64,000 nucleotides of DNA from Gemmatimonadota bacterium (GTDB lineage Bacteria; Gemmatimonadota; Gemmatimonadetes; Longimicrobiales; Gaopeijiaceae). The position numbers and the translations under genes were made by a program. Location: positions 1 to 64,000 of the forward strand of contig JAJDYN010000040.1 of the NCBI GenBank assembly GCA_022825135.1. Direction: 5' to 3'. A model generated the notes under the pieces. It was not told the origin of the DNA. It did not search any database and saw only the letters and a program-made list of their open reading frames with translations. Numbering within the stretch: the first letter of the stretch is position 1; each line of letters opens with the position of its first letter. Below, piece by piece: positions 1-8,787 of the stretch.

Positions 1-1
1 C

Positions 2-214
2 CCCGAGCCCGAGCCTGCTCCCGAGCCGGAGCCGGCCCCGCAGGCCGAGCCGGCAGCGGCACCGGCCCCCGAGGCCGCCCCCGCGGGCATCGACCGCGAG
101 GCTGTGCGCAGGATGATGTTCGATTTTGCGGCCGACATCACCGCGGCGGATGACACGACGGGCGTCGTGAAGGTGCTCGCGGCCCTGGACGACTACATCG
201 ACCGCATCGGGTAG
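2..214 (+). CDS. C-terminal end of an unidentified protein (5' end outside window)
   Basis: An open frame runs in from the window edge and stops at TAG 212-214. The visible 70 residues begin with a repetitive Pro/Glu/Ala linker (PEPEPAPEPEPAPQ-like) and end with a compact, probably helical segment that closes ALDDYIDRIG. Pro/Ala/Glu linkers of this kind commonly join domains in multidomain or envelope-spanning proteins. Nothing visible identifies the family, so no function is assigned. It converges on the glutamate dehydrogenase gene, with 54 bp between the two stops. Confidence 0.6.
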   Translation, partial: PEPEPAPEPEPAPQAEPAAAPAPEAAPAGIDREAVRRMMFDFAADITAADDTTGVVKVLAALDDYIDRIG

Positions 215-268
215 CGGTCCACAGGCTGCCGGCAGTCCGTCACATCCGGGCTGCCGGCCGGGTCGCGG

Positions 269-3200
269 CTACCCCTCTCCCGCGCCCGCGCCTCTCCCGG
301 TCCGCTCGGAGAGCACCAGGATGGCGCGCACCGCCACCGCCAGCCCCGACAGCGTGAGGGTGCTCTCGGCGCGCAGCTCCGTGAGCAGTTCGCCGAAGTA
401 GGCCACCTCCCGGCTGCGCAGCGCGGTCAGGACGTGCGCCACGCCGCCGGCCTGCGCATCCCGCACCGCCGCCGCGGCCGCCGAGAAGTTGGCGATCCGG
501 TGGTGTGCGCGCGTCAGGTCGTCGTTCAGCGCCCGCGCGGCGCGCTGCTCCCAGCGTTCGTCCCGCGCGCACTCGTCGATCGCATGGCGGAGCCAGGGAA
601 TCTCCAGCAGCTCCGAGACCGCGTAGTAGGCCCGCGCCGCGTACACCGGCGCCGTCCCCGTGTCCCGCGCCACGCGCAGGATGTCCATCAACTGGTCCAG
701 GAAGCGCAGGGTGGCCAGCGCGGGCGCGATGTCCGCCGCCGGCCCGACCTCCTGAATCGCCGACACCAGGCGCTCGAAGGTCAGCCGGTCCTCCCCGCTC
801 ACCACGTCGGGGAAGATGCGCTGCAGCTCGCGCAGGGTACGGAAGTTCTCCCCGACCAGGCTGTCGATCTCCTCGCGCTCGGCGTTGCCCAGCACCCAGC
901 GTGTCGTACGGTCCAGCACCCGGCTGAGCCCCATGTACCACCGGTACGCGACCGCCGTCCCCGCCTCGCGCTCGCGCTCCCGCAGATCGGCGAGGAGCTG
1001 CCGGTGTCCCGAGAGCCGGGAGGCGACCAGCCAGGCGCGCGCCACCTCGTCCGCAGATGCGCCCGAGTCACGCATCATGCGATGCACGAATCCGGCGCCC
1101 ATCAGGGCCACGAGGTCGTTGGTGAGCTGGCTGGCCACGATTTCGCGCCCCAGCCGGTGGGCGGCCAGCCCGGACTCGCCCGCGGCGTCGACGGCGGCCG
1201 GCGGGAAGTAGCGCGCCAGGTAGCCGCCCGCGACCGGGTCGTCGATGAGCGTCCCCTTCAGCAGGCGGCGCATCAGGTGCAGCTTGGCGTGCGCGAGCAG
1301 CACGCACAGTTCCGGCCGGGTCAGGCGCGAGCCGGTCTCGCCGCGCTCGAGCAACTGCTCCCAGGTGGGCAGATGCTCGCGGGAGCGGTCGAAGAAGCCA
1401 TCCCTCTCCAGCTCCGAGATGAGCTGGCGAAAGTCGTCGACCCCCTCGCGGGCGCGCTGCAGGTCGAGCGATACCGCCAGGCTCTGCGAGGCGTTGTCGA
1501 GCAGCACCCGGTCGCAAACGGATTCCGCCAGGTCGCGCAGCATGCGGTTGCGCTCCGCTTCCGTCATGCGCCCGTCCCCCACCACCGCGTTGAGCAGGAT
1601 CTTGAGGTTGACCTCGCGGTCCGAAAGGGAAACGCCGCCCGAATTGTCGAGCGCGTCCACGTTCAGGCGCCCTCCGGCCAGCGCGAACTCGGTGCGCGCC
1701 CTCTGCGTGAGCCCGAGATTGCCGCCCTCGCCCACGACCTTGACGCGCAGCTCGCCGGCATCCACCCGCACCGGCACGTTGGAGGGATCGGCGACGTCGG
1801 CGTGGGTTTCGTCCGAGGCCTTCACGTAGGTGCCGATTCCCCCGTTCCAGAGCAGTTCGGCGTCGGCCTGGAGCGCGAGCCGGACCAGCTCCTCGCCGCT
1901 CACCTTTCCGGGATCCCGCGAAATGCCCAGGGCCGCGCGCGCCTCGGGAGAGAGCTCGACCTCCTTGGAGCCCCGCCGCACGATGATGCCGCCGGGGCTC
2001 ATCACGCCCTCGTCGTAGTCCGCCCACGAGGAGCCGGGCTTGTGGAACAGCCTCTCCCTCTCCTCGAAGGATGCGCGCGGGTCCGGGTCGGGATCGATGA
2101 AGATGTGCCGGTGGTCGAAGGCCGCGATCAGCCGGATGTGCGGCGAGAGCAGCATGCCGTTGCCGAACACGTCGCCGCTCATGTCCCCGATGCCCACCAC
2201 GGTGAAGGGCTCCGACTGAATGTCCTTGCCCATCTCCCGGAAGTGGCGCTTCACGCACTCCCACGCGCCGCGCGCCGTAATCGACAGCTCCTTGTGGTCG
2301 TATCCGTTCGAGCCTCCGGAGGCGAAGGCGTCGCCCAGCCAGAAGCCGTAGTCGCCCGCCACCGCGTTCGCGATGTCGGAGAAGCCGGCCGTGCCCTTGT
2401 CGGCGGCCACCACCAGATAGGGATCGGGGTCGTCGTAGCAGACCACGTCGCCGGGGGGTAACGGCGTGCCCTCGCGCAGGTTGTCGGTCAGGTCGAGGAG
2501 TCCCCGCATGAGGGTCCGGTACTGCCGTTCGACCTCGCTTCGGGTCGCAACCGAGAGCGACGGCTGGTCGAGGATGACGAAGCCGCCCTTGGAGCCGGCG
2601 GGGACGATCACCGAGTTCTTGACGATCTGCGTCTCCGCGAGCCCCAGCACCTCGGTGCGGAAGTCGTCCGGCCGGTCGCTGTAGCGGATGCCTCCCCGGG
2701 CGACGCGCGCCCCCCGCAGGTGCACCCCCTCCATCCGGGCCGAGCGCACCCACGCCTCGCAGAGGAGACGGGTGCGGGTCAGCGAGGTCAGCGCGCGCGC
2801 CATCACCTTGAACGACATGTACGGAACGCCGCCCGACCGCCGCGTCGGCGTGCTCCCCCCGGTCGCGTAGTAGTTCGTGCGCACCGTGGCGCCGATCAGC
2901 GTCAGCAGGTGGCGCAGGGCACGGTCGTCGCTCAGCAGGTAGACGTCGTTCAGGGCCGCGAGCAGCTTCGCGCGCAACCCGTCCCTGTCGGCCTTCCGGG
3001 GCCCGCCCGCCCGTTCGCCGGGTCGGAAGCGGGTCTCGAAGAAGGCGAAGAGCAGCCGCGCGATGCGGGGATAGTTGAGAAGCGCGTCGACGATGGAGTC
3101 CCGGCTGGGCACCGCGCCGAGCTGGAAGGCGTAGCTCGAGTAGGCCCGCAGCACCTCCACTTCACGCCAGGCCAGGCCCGCGGCCGGCACCAGCGCGTTG

Positions 3201-5194
3201 AGCCGGTCGTTGGTGGCGTCGCCGGCGCTCACCGCAAGGATGGCGTCCACCAGGGGAGGGCCGACCTCCGCGAGGTCGAGCGGAGACTTGCCGGCGGTCT
3301 GGACGGCGAAGGTGTGGACTGCCCCCTCGGGCACGCCGGATCCCCTGAGTCGGGCCGGGTTCTCCGCGATCACCCGCAGCCCCGCGTTTTCGAGGATGGG
3401 CATGAAGTGAGACAGAACCAGGCGGGGCCCGAGCCGGTAGAGGCGCAGCTCGGTCACCCGGTCGCCCGGCGCCACGGCGCTGTCCTCCGGGTTTGAGAGC
3501 GCGATGGACAGGTTGCGTCCGTCGGCCACCATCGCCTCGAGCTGCAGGATGTCCCGGGCGGCCACCTCGGGGTCGGCGATCGCCCGGTAGTCCGCTCCGA
3601 AGCCGGTGGCGTAGCGGCGGGCGAGCCGTCGCGCCTCGTTTCGCGGCCGGACCTGTCCCAGCTCGTCGCCCACCCGGTCGGTCCAGTCGCGGGTCAGCTG
3701 CTGCACGAGCCGCTTGAGCTCGAGGTCGGTGACGACGTCCAGCAGCTCCGGACGCACCCTCAGGTAGAAGTGGAGCCGCGCCTGCTCGCCGCCGCCCATC
3801 GCCAGGTGATAATTGAGGACCTCGCCGTCGAGGGCGTTGACGAACGCGGCCTCGATCGCCTTGCGCGCCTTGGCCGAGAACTTCTCGCGGGGGATGATGA
3901 CCATGAACGACGCCCCCCGGCGGAGCGGGTCCTCCCGGCGGGTCACCTGCACCCCGGTGGTGTGGTAGGAGGTCAGCGCCGTTCTGACGTCCTTGGCGAT
4001 TTCACGTGCCGAACTGAGGAAGAGCTCCTCCTTCGGCATCGAGTTGAAGATCGTGTTGATCTCCTTGTAGTCGTGGGATCCCTTCTGAGCCCCGGCATCC
4101 GCCAGGATCCAGCGCAGTTTCTGACGCAGGATGGGAATCCTGTCCGCGTGGTCGCCGTACGCCTTCGAGGTGAAGAGCCCGAGAAAGCGTTCCTCCCCCA
4201 CCTGCCGCCCCTCGCCGTCCAGCTTCTTGACGCCGATGTAGTCCATGTGCGCCAGCCGGTGCACGGTGGAACGGGCGTTGGTCTTGCCGATGAGCAGCAG
4301 GGGGCCGTCGGCGAGGAGCTGCCGCAGGGTGCCGGGCATGGACGCCAGGGGAACCGGGTTCACGTAGCCCGAGCGCTCTTCGTCACGCAGGATGCCGAGG
4401 CCGGAACCGCGCTCCACCATCACGTGGGGCTCGCCCGTGTCCGCGTCGTCGGCGATGTCGTAGCGCCGGTGCCCGAGGAAGACGAAGCCGTCGTCACGCA
4501 GCCAGGCGAGGAAGGCCCGGATCTCGTCGAGTTCGCCGGCGAGGTCGGGCAGCTGGCGGGCCCGGGCCTCCAGCGTCCTCATGGACCGGTCCAGCGCAGC
4601 CAGCATGGGCCGGAAGTCGTCGGTGGCGCGCACCACGTCCTCGAGACGCTGCTCGAGTTGCTCCTGAAGCGATGCGAGGACGGCGGGATCGGTCACGCGC
4701 GAGATTTCGCAGTGGATGAGCGATTCCCGCTCCTCCGCGTCGGCGGGCGGCACGATGCGCAGGATGCGGCCCTCGCGACGCACGATTCCCAGGAGCGGGT
4801 AGATGAAATGCTCGATGGTGAGATCGCGCGAGTGCAGGTGCTCGCGGATCGAGTCCACGATGAAGGGGCGCTCGCCCACGTTGGTGCGGATCACGGTCAC
4901 CGGAGCCCGCCGTCCCTCCGGCTCGCTGGCGGGATTGAAGACGCGCACGTCCACCCGGTCCGGGCGGCTCTCCCGGAGGAACGCGAAGGCGTCCGCGGTC
5001 ACCCGCGCCAGCTCCACCGGGCTCCGCTCGCGTAGGTAGAGGGCGGGCGCCCGGGCGAGGAAGAGCCCCGCGAAGTCCGCCGCGAGATCGGCGTCCCCAT
5101 ACGGGAGGATGCGCCTGAGGCGGCTGCGGACGTCGTCGATGACGGATGACGTGTCGCGCGCGCGGGACATGACTTCGGGATCTGTGTCTCTCAT
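269..5194 (-). CDS. NAD-specific glutamate dehydrogenase, large (~180 kDa) type
   Basis: Catalyses oxidative deamination of glutamate to 2-oxoglutarate and ammonia with NAD, a cytosolic catabolic step feeding the TCA cycle. The 1641-residue product matches the length of the large bacterial NAD-GDH family (Bac_GDH), far beyond the ~450-residue hexameric enzymes. Visible landmarks are an N-terminal regulatory region, the substrate/catalytic segment GGIRYSDRPDDFRTEVLG followed by PAGSKGGFV (Lys near residue 868), GDMSGDVFGNG near 1005, and the nucleotide-binding GEGGNLG near 1153. The start ATG at 5194 overlaps the upstream glycosyltransferase stop by 4 bp (ATGA), so translation is probably coupled. 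A second Met eight codons in is a possible alternative start. Family is certain; regulation cannot be read. Confidence 0.96.
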   Translation of the reverse strand: MRDTDPEVMSRARDTSSVIDDVRSRLRRILPYGDADLAADFAGLFLARAPALYLRERSPVELARVTADAFAFLRESRPDRVDVRVFNPASEPEGRRAPVTVIRTNVGERPFIVDSIREHLHSRDLTIEHFIYPLLGIVRREGRILRIVPPADAEERESLIHCEISRVTDPAVLASLQEQLEQRLEDVVRATDDFRPMLAALDRSMRTLEARARQLPDLAGELDEIRAFLAWLRDDGFVFLGHRRYDIADDADTGEPHVMVERGSGLGILRDEERSGYVNPVPLASMPGTLRQLLADGPLLLIGKTNARSTVHRLAHMDYIGVKKLDGEGRQVGEERFLGLFTSKAYGDHADRIPILRQKLRWILADAGAQKGSHDYKEINTIFNSMPKEELFLSSAREIAKDVRTALTSYHTTGVQVTRREDPLRRGASFMVIIPREKFSAKARKAIEAAFVNALDGEVLNYHLAMGGGEQARLHFYLRVRPELLDVVTDLELKRLVQQLTRDWTDRVGDELGQVRPRNEARRLARRYATGFGADYRAIADPEVAARDILQLEAMVADGRNLSIALSNPEDSAVAPGDRVTELRLYRLGPRLVLSHFMPILENAGLRVIAENPARLRGSGVPEGAVHTFAVQTAGKSPLDLAEVGPPLVDAILAVSAGDATNDRLNALVPAAGLAWREVEVLRAYSSYAFQLGAVPSRDSIVDALLNYPRIARLLFAFFETRFRPGERAGGPRKADRDGLRAKLLAALNDVYLLSDDRALRHLLTLIGATVRTNYYATGGSTPTRRSGGVPYMSFKVMARALTSLTRTRLLCEAWVRSARMEGVHLRGARVARGGIRYSDRPDDFRTEVLGLAETQIVKNSVIVPAGSKGGFVILDQPSLSVATRSEVERQYRTLMRGLLDLTDNLREGTPLPPGDVVCYDDPDPYLVVAADKGTAGFSDIANAVAGDYGFWLGDAFASGGSNGYDHKELSITARGAWECVKRHFREMGKDIQSEPFTVVGIGDMSGDVFGNGMLLSPHIRLIAAFDHRHIFIDPDPDPRASFEERERLFHKPGSSWADYDEGVMSPGGIIVRRGSKEVELSPEARAALGISRDPGKVSGEELVRLALQADAELLWNGGIGTYVKASDETHADVADPSNVPVRVDAGELRVKVVGEGGNLGLTQRARTEFALAGGRLNVDALDNSGGVSLSDREVNLKILLNAVVGDGRMTEAERNRMLRDLAESVCDRVLLDNASQSLAVSLDLQRAREGVDDFRQLISELERDGFFDRSREHLPTWEQLLERGETGSRLTRPELCVLLAHAKLHLMRRLLKGTLIDDPVAGGYLARYFPPAAVDAAGESGLAAHRLGREIVASQLTNDLVALMGAGFVHRMMRDSGASADEVARAWLVASRLSGHRQLLADLREREREAGTAVAYRWYMGLSRVLDRTTRWVLGNAEREEIDSLVGENFRTLRELQRIFPDVVSGEDRLTFERLVSAIQEVGPAADIAPALATLRFLDQLMDILRVARDTGTAPVYAARAYYAVSELLEIPWLRHAIDECARDERWEQRAARALNDDLTRAHHRIANFSAAAAAVRDAQAGGVAHVLTALRSREVAYFGELLTELRAESTLTLSGLAVAVRAILVLSERTGRGAGAGEG

Positions 5195-5925
5195 CTGTAT
5201 TGTCTCACGGACATCAATCTCTCGCGGGCGAGAGTGTAGAACATCTTGGCGCCGGCCTTGAGGGAACCGCTCAGTGTGCCGCTGATCTTGGAAACACCCC
5301 CCGCCCGGCGAGTGTACGGGACGTCGATCTCGACGATGCGCTGGCGGAGCCGGCCGGCACGGATCTGCATCTGCAGGGTCCAGCCCCAGTCGCGGTCATC
5401 CATGTGCAGCTCGCACAGGCGATCGTAGCGAATGGCGCGGAAGGGAGGCATGTCGCGGAAGCGAAGGCCGAAGAGGAGGCGCGCGCACATGAGCACGACC
5501 TGGTTGCCCATGCGCGCGTGCAGCGGCACGCCGGGCGGGTCGCCGGTGCGCACCCCCAGCACCATGTCCGCCGCGCCCGAGCGGATGGGCTCGATCAGCC
5601 GGCCCAGCCCGGAGGGATCGTCGCTCCCGTCCGCGTCCAGGAAAACCACGATGGCCGGCGGCCGCCGGGCCAGGTGCCGCATGCCGGCCAGGCAGGCGGA
5701 ACCGTATCCGAGGCGCGGCTCGGTCACCACGACCGCCCCCAGTTCGCGCGCGATGCGCGGGGTGGCGTCCCGCGAACCGTTGTCCGCGAGCACGATTTCG
5801 TCGACCAGCCCGGCCGGCAGCGCGCGCATCACCGACGCGATGGTCGGCTCCTCGTCGAGCGCGGGGATGAGCACGGCCACGCGGCCGGCGGCGGCGGGTG
5901 TCTGGGGTGGCGGGGAGGGAGACAT
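5191..5925 (-). CDS. Family 2 glycosyltransferase, dolichol-phosphate-mannose-synthase-like
   Basis: A 244-residue GT-A fold enzyme. The N-terminus shows the nucleotide-sugar signature VAVLIPALDEEPTIASVM, then ADNGSRDAT and the metal-binding FLDADGSDDP near residue 97. The C-terminal part has the acceptor-loop sequence VPYTRRAGGVSKISGTLSGS typical of DPM1/GtrB-like enzymes. There is no C-terminal membrane domain, so it is probably a soluble or peripheral enzyme acting on a polyprenyl-phosphate. It sits 30 bp from, and divergent to, a membrane mannosyltransferase that could use such a lipid-linked sugar. Its ATGA coupling to glutamate dehydrogenase is metabolically unexpected. Acceptor and sugar are unknown. 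Confidence 0.88.
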   Translation of the reverse strand: MSPSPPPQTPAAAGRVAVLIPALDEEPTIASVMRALPAGLVDEIVLADNGSRDATPRIARELGAVVVTEPRLGYGSACLAGMRHLARRPPAIVVFLDADGSDDPSGLGRLIEPIRSGAADMVLGVRTGDPPGVPLHARMGNQVVLMCARLLFGLRFRDMPPFRAIRYDRLCELHMDDRDWGWTLQMQIRAGRLRQRIVEIDVPYTRRAGGVSKISGTLSGSLKAGAKMFYTLARERLMSVRQYR

Positions 5926-5955
5926 GCCGGGCGGGCGGTCAGGAGCGCGGGAACG

Positions 5956-7413
5956 GTGAGCTGGCTGCCGGGCGGGGGCGCGCGGACGCCGGGGGCACGC
6001 GCGCGGACGCTGATCGTGCTGGGCCTTCTGGAACTCGTTTTTCTGACGGCTGCGGGCTGGTGGCCCGAAGCCGGGGTTCCGTTTCCACGCCTTGCGCTCC
6101 TTGCGGGTGCGTTCGCGGTCTACTGGGCGGCGGCGTCCGCCGCGTTCGACGGGCGCGTCGACATCCGCTTCATCTGGGGCTTCGCCATCCTCTTCCGGGT
6201 GGTTCTACTCCCCTGCGTTCCGTTTCTGTCCGACGACATCTACCGCTACCTCTGGGACGGACACGTGCAGATGGCGGGCATCAACCCCTACCTGCACCCC
6301 CCGGATGCGCCCGAACTCGAATCGATTCGCACCGCCTGGCACGCGCGCATCAACAATCCGTCCGTCTCCACCATCTACCCACCCTTCGCGCAGGTGGTGT
6401 TCGCGGCGGGTGCGCTCGCCGGCGGGTCGCTGCTCGCGCTCAAGGTACTGTGGACGCTGGCCGACCTGGCCGCCTGTCTGCTGCTCGCAAAGATAGCCCG
6501 CCGGACCGGACGCTCCGTTCCCGGGACCCTCGTGCTCTTCGCCTGGTCGCCGCTGCTGGTGGTCGAGACGGCCTGGAGCGGTCACTTCGAGTCCCTCGGC
6601 ATCCTCCTGGTCGTCGTCCTGGTCTTCCTCGCCCTGCCCGCGCGCGGGACCGGCTCCGCCGCCGCCCCGGACGCGCCCGATACCGCGCGCGCTTCCGGCG
6701 ACGCCAATGCCGGTTCCTCCGGCGCAGGTTCCGAATCGAGGCCCTGGGCGCCCTGGGCGATGGGTGCGGTGCTGGCCCTCGCGACGCTCACCAAGTTTGC
6801 GCCCATCGTCGCGCTGCCGGCGCTCACCCGCCGTTACGGGGCGCGCCTGGCGGCGACCTGTGCGGTGGTCCTCGTCCTCTTCCATCTCCCCTATGCCGAA
6901 GCGGGATCCGCCCTCTGGGCCGGTCTCGCCACCTATGCGGAACATTGGCGCGCCTACGAGGGAGCCTTTGCCGTCATCGAAGCCGTTCTGCCGGGACCGA
7001 GGGCGCCCCGCTACCTGTCCGGGGTGCTCGTGCTCGCGGTCGTGGCCTGGGCGACATTCAGGAACCTCGACGCGGAGCGGGCTCTCTTCTGGATCCTCGG
7101 AGCCGGGCTGCTGCTGTCGCCGACCTTCCATCCGTGGTACGCGCTCTGGATCCTGCCCTTCGCGGCCCTGCGCCGGAACCGCGCCTGGATCCTGCTAGGC
7201 GGCCTCGCATTCGTCACGTACCTGGGTCTGGGTCCGTACCTGGAGACCGGCGAGTGGCCGAGGCCCCTCTGGACGGTTCTCCTCCTCTGGCTGCCCTTCT
7301 ACGCGCTGCTGCTGTGGGACGCGCGGCCCGGTTCCGAAGCGCTTCAGACCGCCGACTCCCAGGCTCCAGTAGCCCAGGGCGAAGAGCATCAGGAACGGGA
7401 TCGAGGCATATAG
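5956..7413 (+). CDS. Polytopic GT-C mannosyltransferase-like membrane protein
   Basis: A 485-residue protein with about ten hydrophobic segments. The first loop carries DDIYRYLWDGH followed by AGINPYLHPPDAPE, the acidic-loop signature of lipid-linked mannosyltransferases (PIG-M/DUF2029-like), which place the catalytic Asp on the outer face of the membrane and use polyprenyl-phosphate sugar. A low-complexity Ala/Gly/Ser insert lies around residues 220-262. GTG at 5956 is chosen as start because the frame upstream is the antisense of the neighbouring glycosyltransferase and shows no protein-like sequence; no good ribosome-binding site is visible. The last ~28 residues are polar and lie over the end of the convergent gene. 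The donor is probably made by the GT2 encoded divergently at 5191-5925 (inference). Confidence 0.8.
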   Translation: MSWLPGGGARTPGARARTLIVLGLLELVFLTAAGWWPEAGVPFPRLALLAGAFAVYWAAASAAFDGRVDIRFIWGFAILFRVVLLPCVPFLSDDIYRYLWDGHVQMAGINPYLHPPDAPELESIRTAWHARINNPSVSTIYPPFAQVVFAAGALAGGSLLALKVLWTLADLAACLLLAKIARRTGRSVPGTLVLFAWSPLLVVETAWSGHFESLGILLVVVLVFLALPARGTGSAAAPDAPDTARASGDANAGSSGAGSESRPWAPWAMGAVLALATLTKFAPIVALPALTRRYGARLAATCAVVLVLFHLPYAEAGSALWAGLATYAEHWRAYEGAFAVIEAVLPGPRAPRYLSGVLVLAVVAWATFRNLDAERALFWILGAGLLLSPTFHPWYALWILPFAALRRNRAWILLGGLAFVTYLGLGPYLETGEWPRPLWTVLLLWLPFYALLLWDARPGSEALQTADSQAPVAQGEEHQERDRGI

Positions 7414-8763
7414 TCCGGCCCGCATCGCGGCGCCCACGAACAGGCTCATCACCATCGCCATGGCCAGCTTGAAGAGGGTGTCCGGAGTCTGGCTTCCCGG
7501 CCGCTCGCGAACCACCCCGCCGCTGCCCTTCTTGGGCGTTCGCGCGAAGCTGTCCCGGCGGCCGGCAACGCCGCGCAGCACCGCCCGGGTCGCCGGCGCC
7601 GTCAACCCGACACCCGTGGCCAGGGTCACGGCCACCGCGGGCAGCAGGTCGCCCCAGGGACGGTTCCGCTTTCGGCCCGCGGCTGCGTAGTAGATGACGA
7701 AGGGAATGGTGGCCAGAAAGAAGATGACCAGATCGATGAAGAGGAACTCCTCCCCGCCGAGCGCGCGCCGGGCCAGGGCGGAGGGATAGATCAGGAGCCC
7801 GAGGAGCAGCGTGAGAGGGTAGGCGATGTGCCCGCACAGGTGGATCACCGCCTCCTTCTTCACCGAGAGGCGCCAGGGCCCGCGCAGCAGTTCCGGGAGG
7901 AGCTTGCGGGCCGTCTGAATCCCCCCCTGGGACCATCGCCGCTGCTGGATTTCGAAGGCGCCGGTCTGGTCCGGGAGCTCAGCCGGAACCCCGATGTCCT
8001 CGAGGAAGACGAATCGCCAGCCGCGCATCTGCGCGCGGTAGCTGATGTCGAGGTCCTCGGTAAGGGTGTCCGCCTGCCATCCTCCCGCGTCCTCGAGGCA
8101 TTCGCGGCGCCACATGCCCGCGGTGCCGTTGAAGTTGAAGAAGAGGCCTCCCCGGTAGCGTCCGCCGTGCTCGAAGAAGAAGTGCCCGTCGAGAAGGAGG
8201 CTCTGGGCGCGGGTCAGCCAGTTGGCGTCCTCGTTGAGATGATCCCAGCGGGCCTGCACCATCCCCACCCGGGGCAGCCGGAATGGCGGCAGCAGCTTCC
8301 TGACGAGATCCGGTTCGGGCACGAAATCGGAGTCCAGCACGAGCAGGAACTCGCCGTGGGCACGGCGCACGCCCGCAGCCAGGGCGCCCGCCTTGAAGCC
8401 CGAACGCTGCCGGCGGCGGATGTGGCACACGTTCACGCCCCGCGCCCGCCACCACGCCACCCGCCGGGCGACCAGGTCCACCGTTTCGTCGGTGGAATCG
8501 TCCAGCACCTGGATCTCCAGGGCGCGCGCCGGATAGTCGAGCGAGCACGCGGCGTCGATCACCCTGCGGGCGACGGGAGCCTCGTTGTACAGGGGAAGCT
8601 GGACGGTGACCCGCGGCAGCCGGCCCGTCCATCTGCGCGGCAGTTCCGGGGGCGGACGGCGGCTGAGCAGCAGCAGATAGGTCCGGTGGGCGGCGAACGG
8701 CAGCAACAGGGCCAGCACCGCCAGGGAGAGGCCGATGATCGTCTGCGCCAGCAGCTCAGGCAC
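7195..8763 (-). CDS. Processive family 2 glycosyltransferase (cellulose/mannan-synthase-like)
   Basis: A 522-residue membrane GT2. After an N-terminal membrane helix it shows VTVQLPLYNEAPVARRVID, the LDDSTDET motif, LVLDSDFVPEPDLV near residue 143, TEDLDISYRAQMRG near 235, and the processive-synthase QxxRW motif (QQRRWSQGG) near 273. Several C-terminal membrane helices follow. This architecture is that of BcsA/CslA-like polysaccharide synthases, but no PilZ domain is visible, so it is closer to the bacterial mannan/glucan-synthase-like group. The last ~48 residues are Gln/Glu/Arg-rich and overlap the end of the convergent mannosyltransferase by 219 bp. It follows the OsmC-like gene by 24 bp and probably shares its transcript. 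Product polymer unknown. Confidence 0.88.
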   Translation of the reverse strand: MPELLAQTIIGLSLAVLALLLPFAAHRTYLLLLSRRPPPELPRRWTGRLPRVTVQLPLYNEAPVARRVIDAACSLDYPARALEIQVLDDSTDETVDLVARRVAWWRARGVNVCHIRRRQRSGFKAGALAAGVRRAHGEFLLVLDSDFVPEPDLVRKLLPPFRLPRVGMVQARWDHLNEDANWLTRAQSLLLDGHFFFEHGGRYRGGLFFNFNGTAGMWRRECLEDAGGWQADTLTEDLDISYRAQMRGWRFVFLEDIGVPAELPDQTGAFEIQQRRWSQGGIQTARKLLPELLRGPWRLSVKKEAVIHLCGHIAYPLTLLLGLLIYPSALARRALGGEEFLFIDLVIFFLATIPFVIYYAAAGRKRNRPWGDLLPAVAVTLATGVGLTAPATRAVLRGVAGRRDSFARTPKKGSGGVVRERPGSQTPDTLFKLAMAMVMSLFVGAAMRAGLYASIPFLMLFALGYWSLGVGGLKRFGTGPRVPQQQRVEGQPEEENRPEGPRPLAGLQVRTQTQVRDECEAA

Positions 8764-8787
8764 GGGCTCGCTCAGCCAGGCGCTCGA

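Noticed and set aside
434..2461. Long open frame (675 codons) on the plus strand within the glutamate dehydrogenase gene
   Set aside because: Antisense shadow in GC-rich DNA: no family sequence, Arg/His/Gln-rich, and lies wholly inside a certain gene.
1068..2753. Long Arg/Gly-rich open frame on the minus strand, alternative frame of the dehydrogenase
   Set aside because: Same strand as the real gene in another frame, low-complexity, no start signal.
5200..5955. Upstream extension of the mannosyltransferase frame
   Set aside because: That DNA is the antisense of the GT2 gene; the extension is unlike protein and the family begins near 5956.
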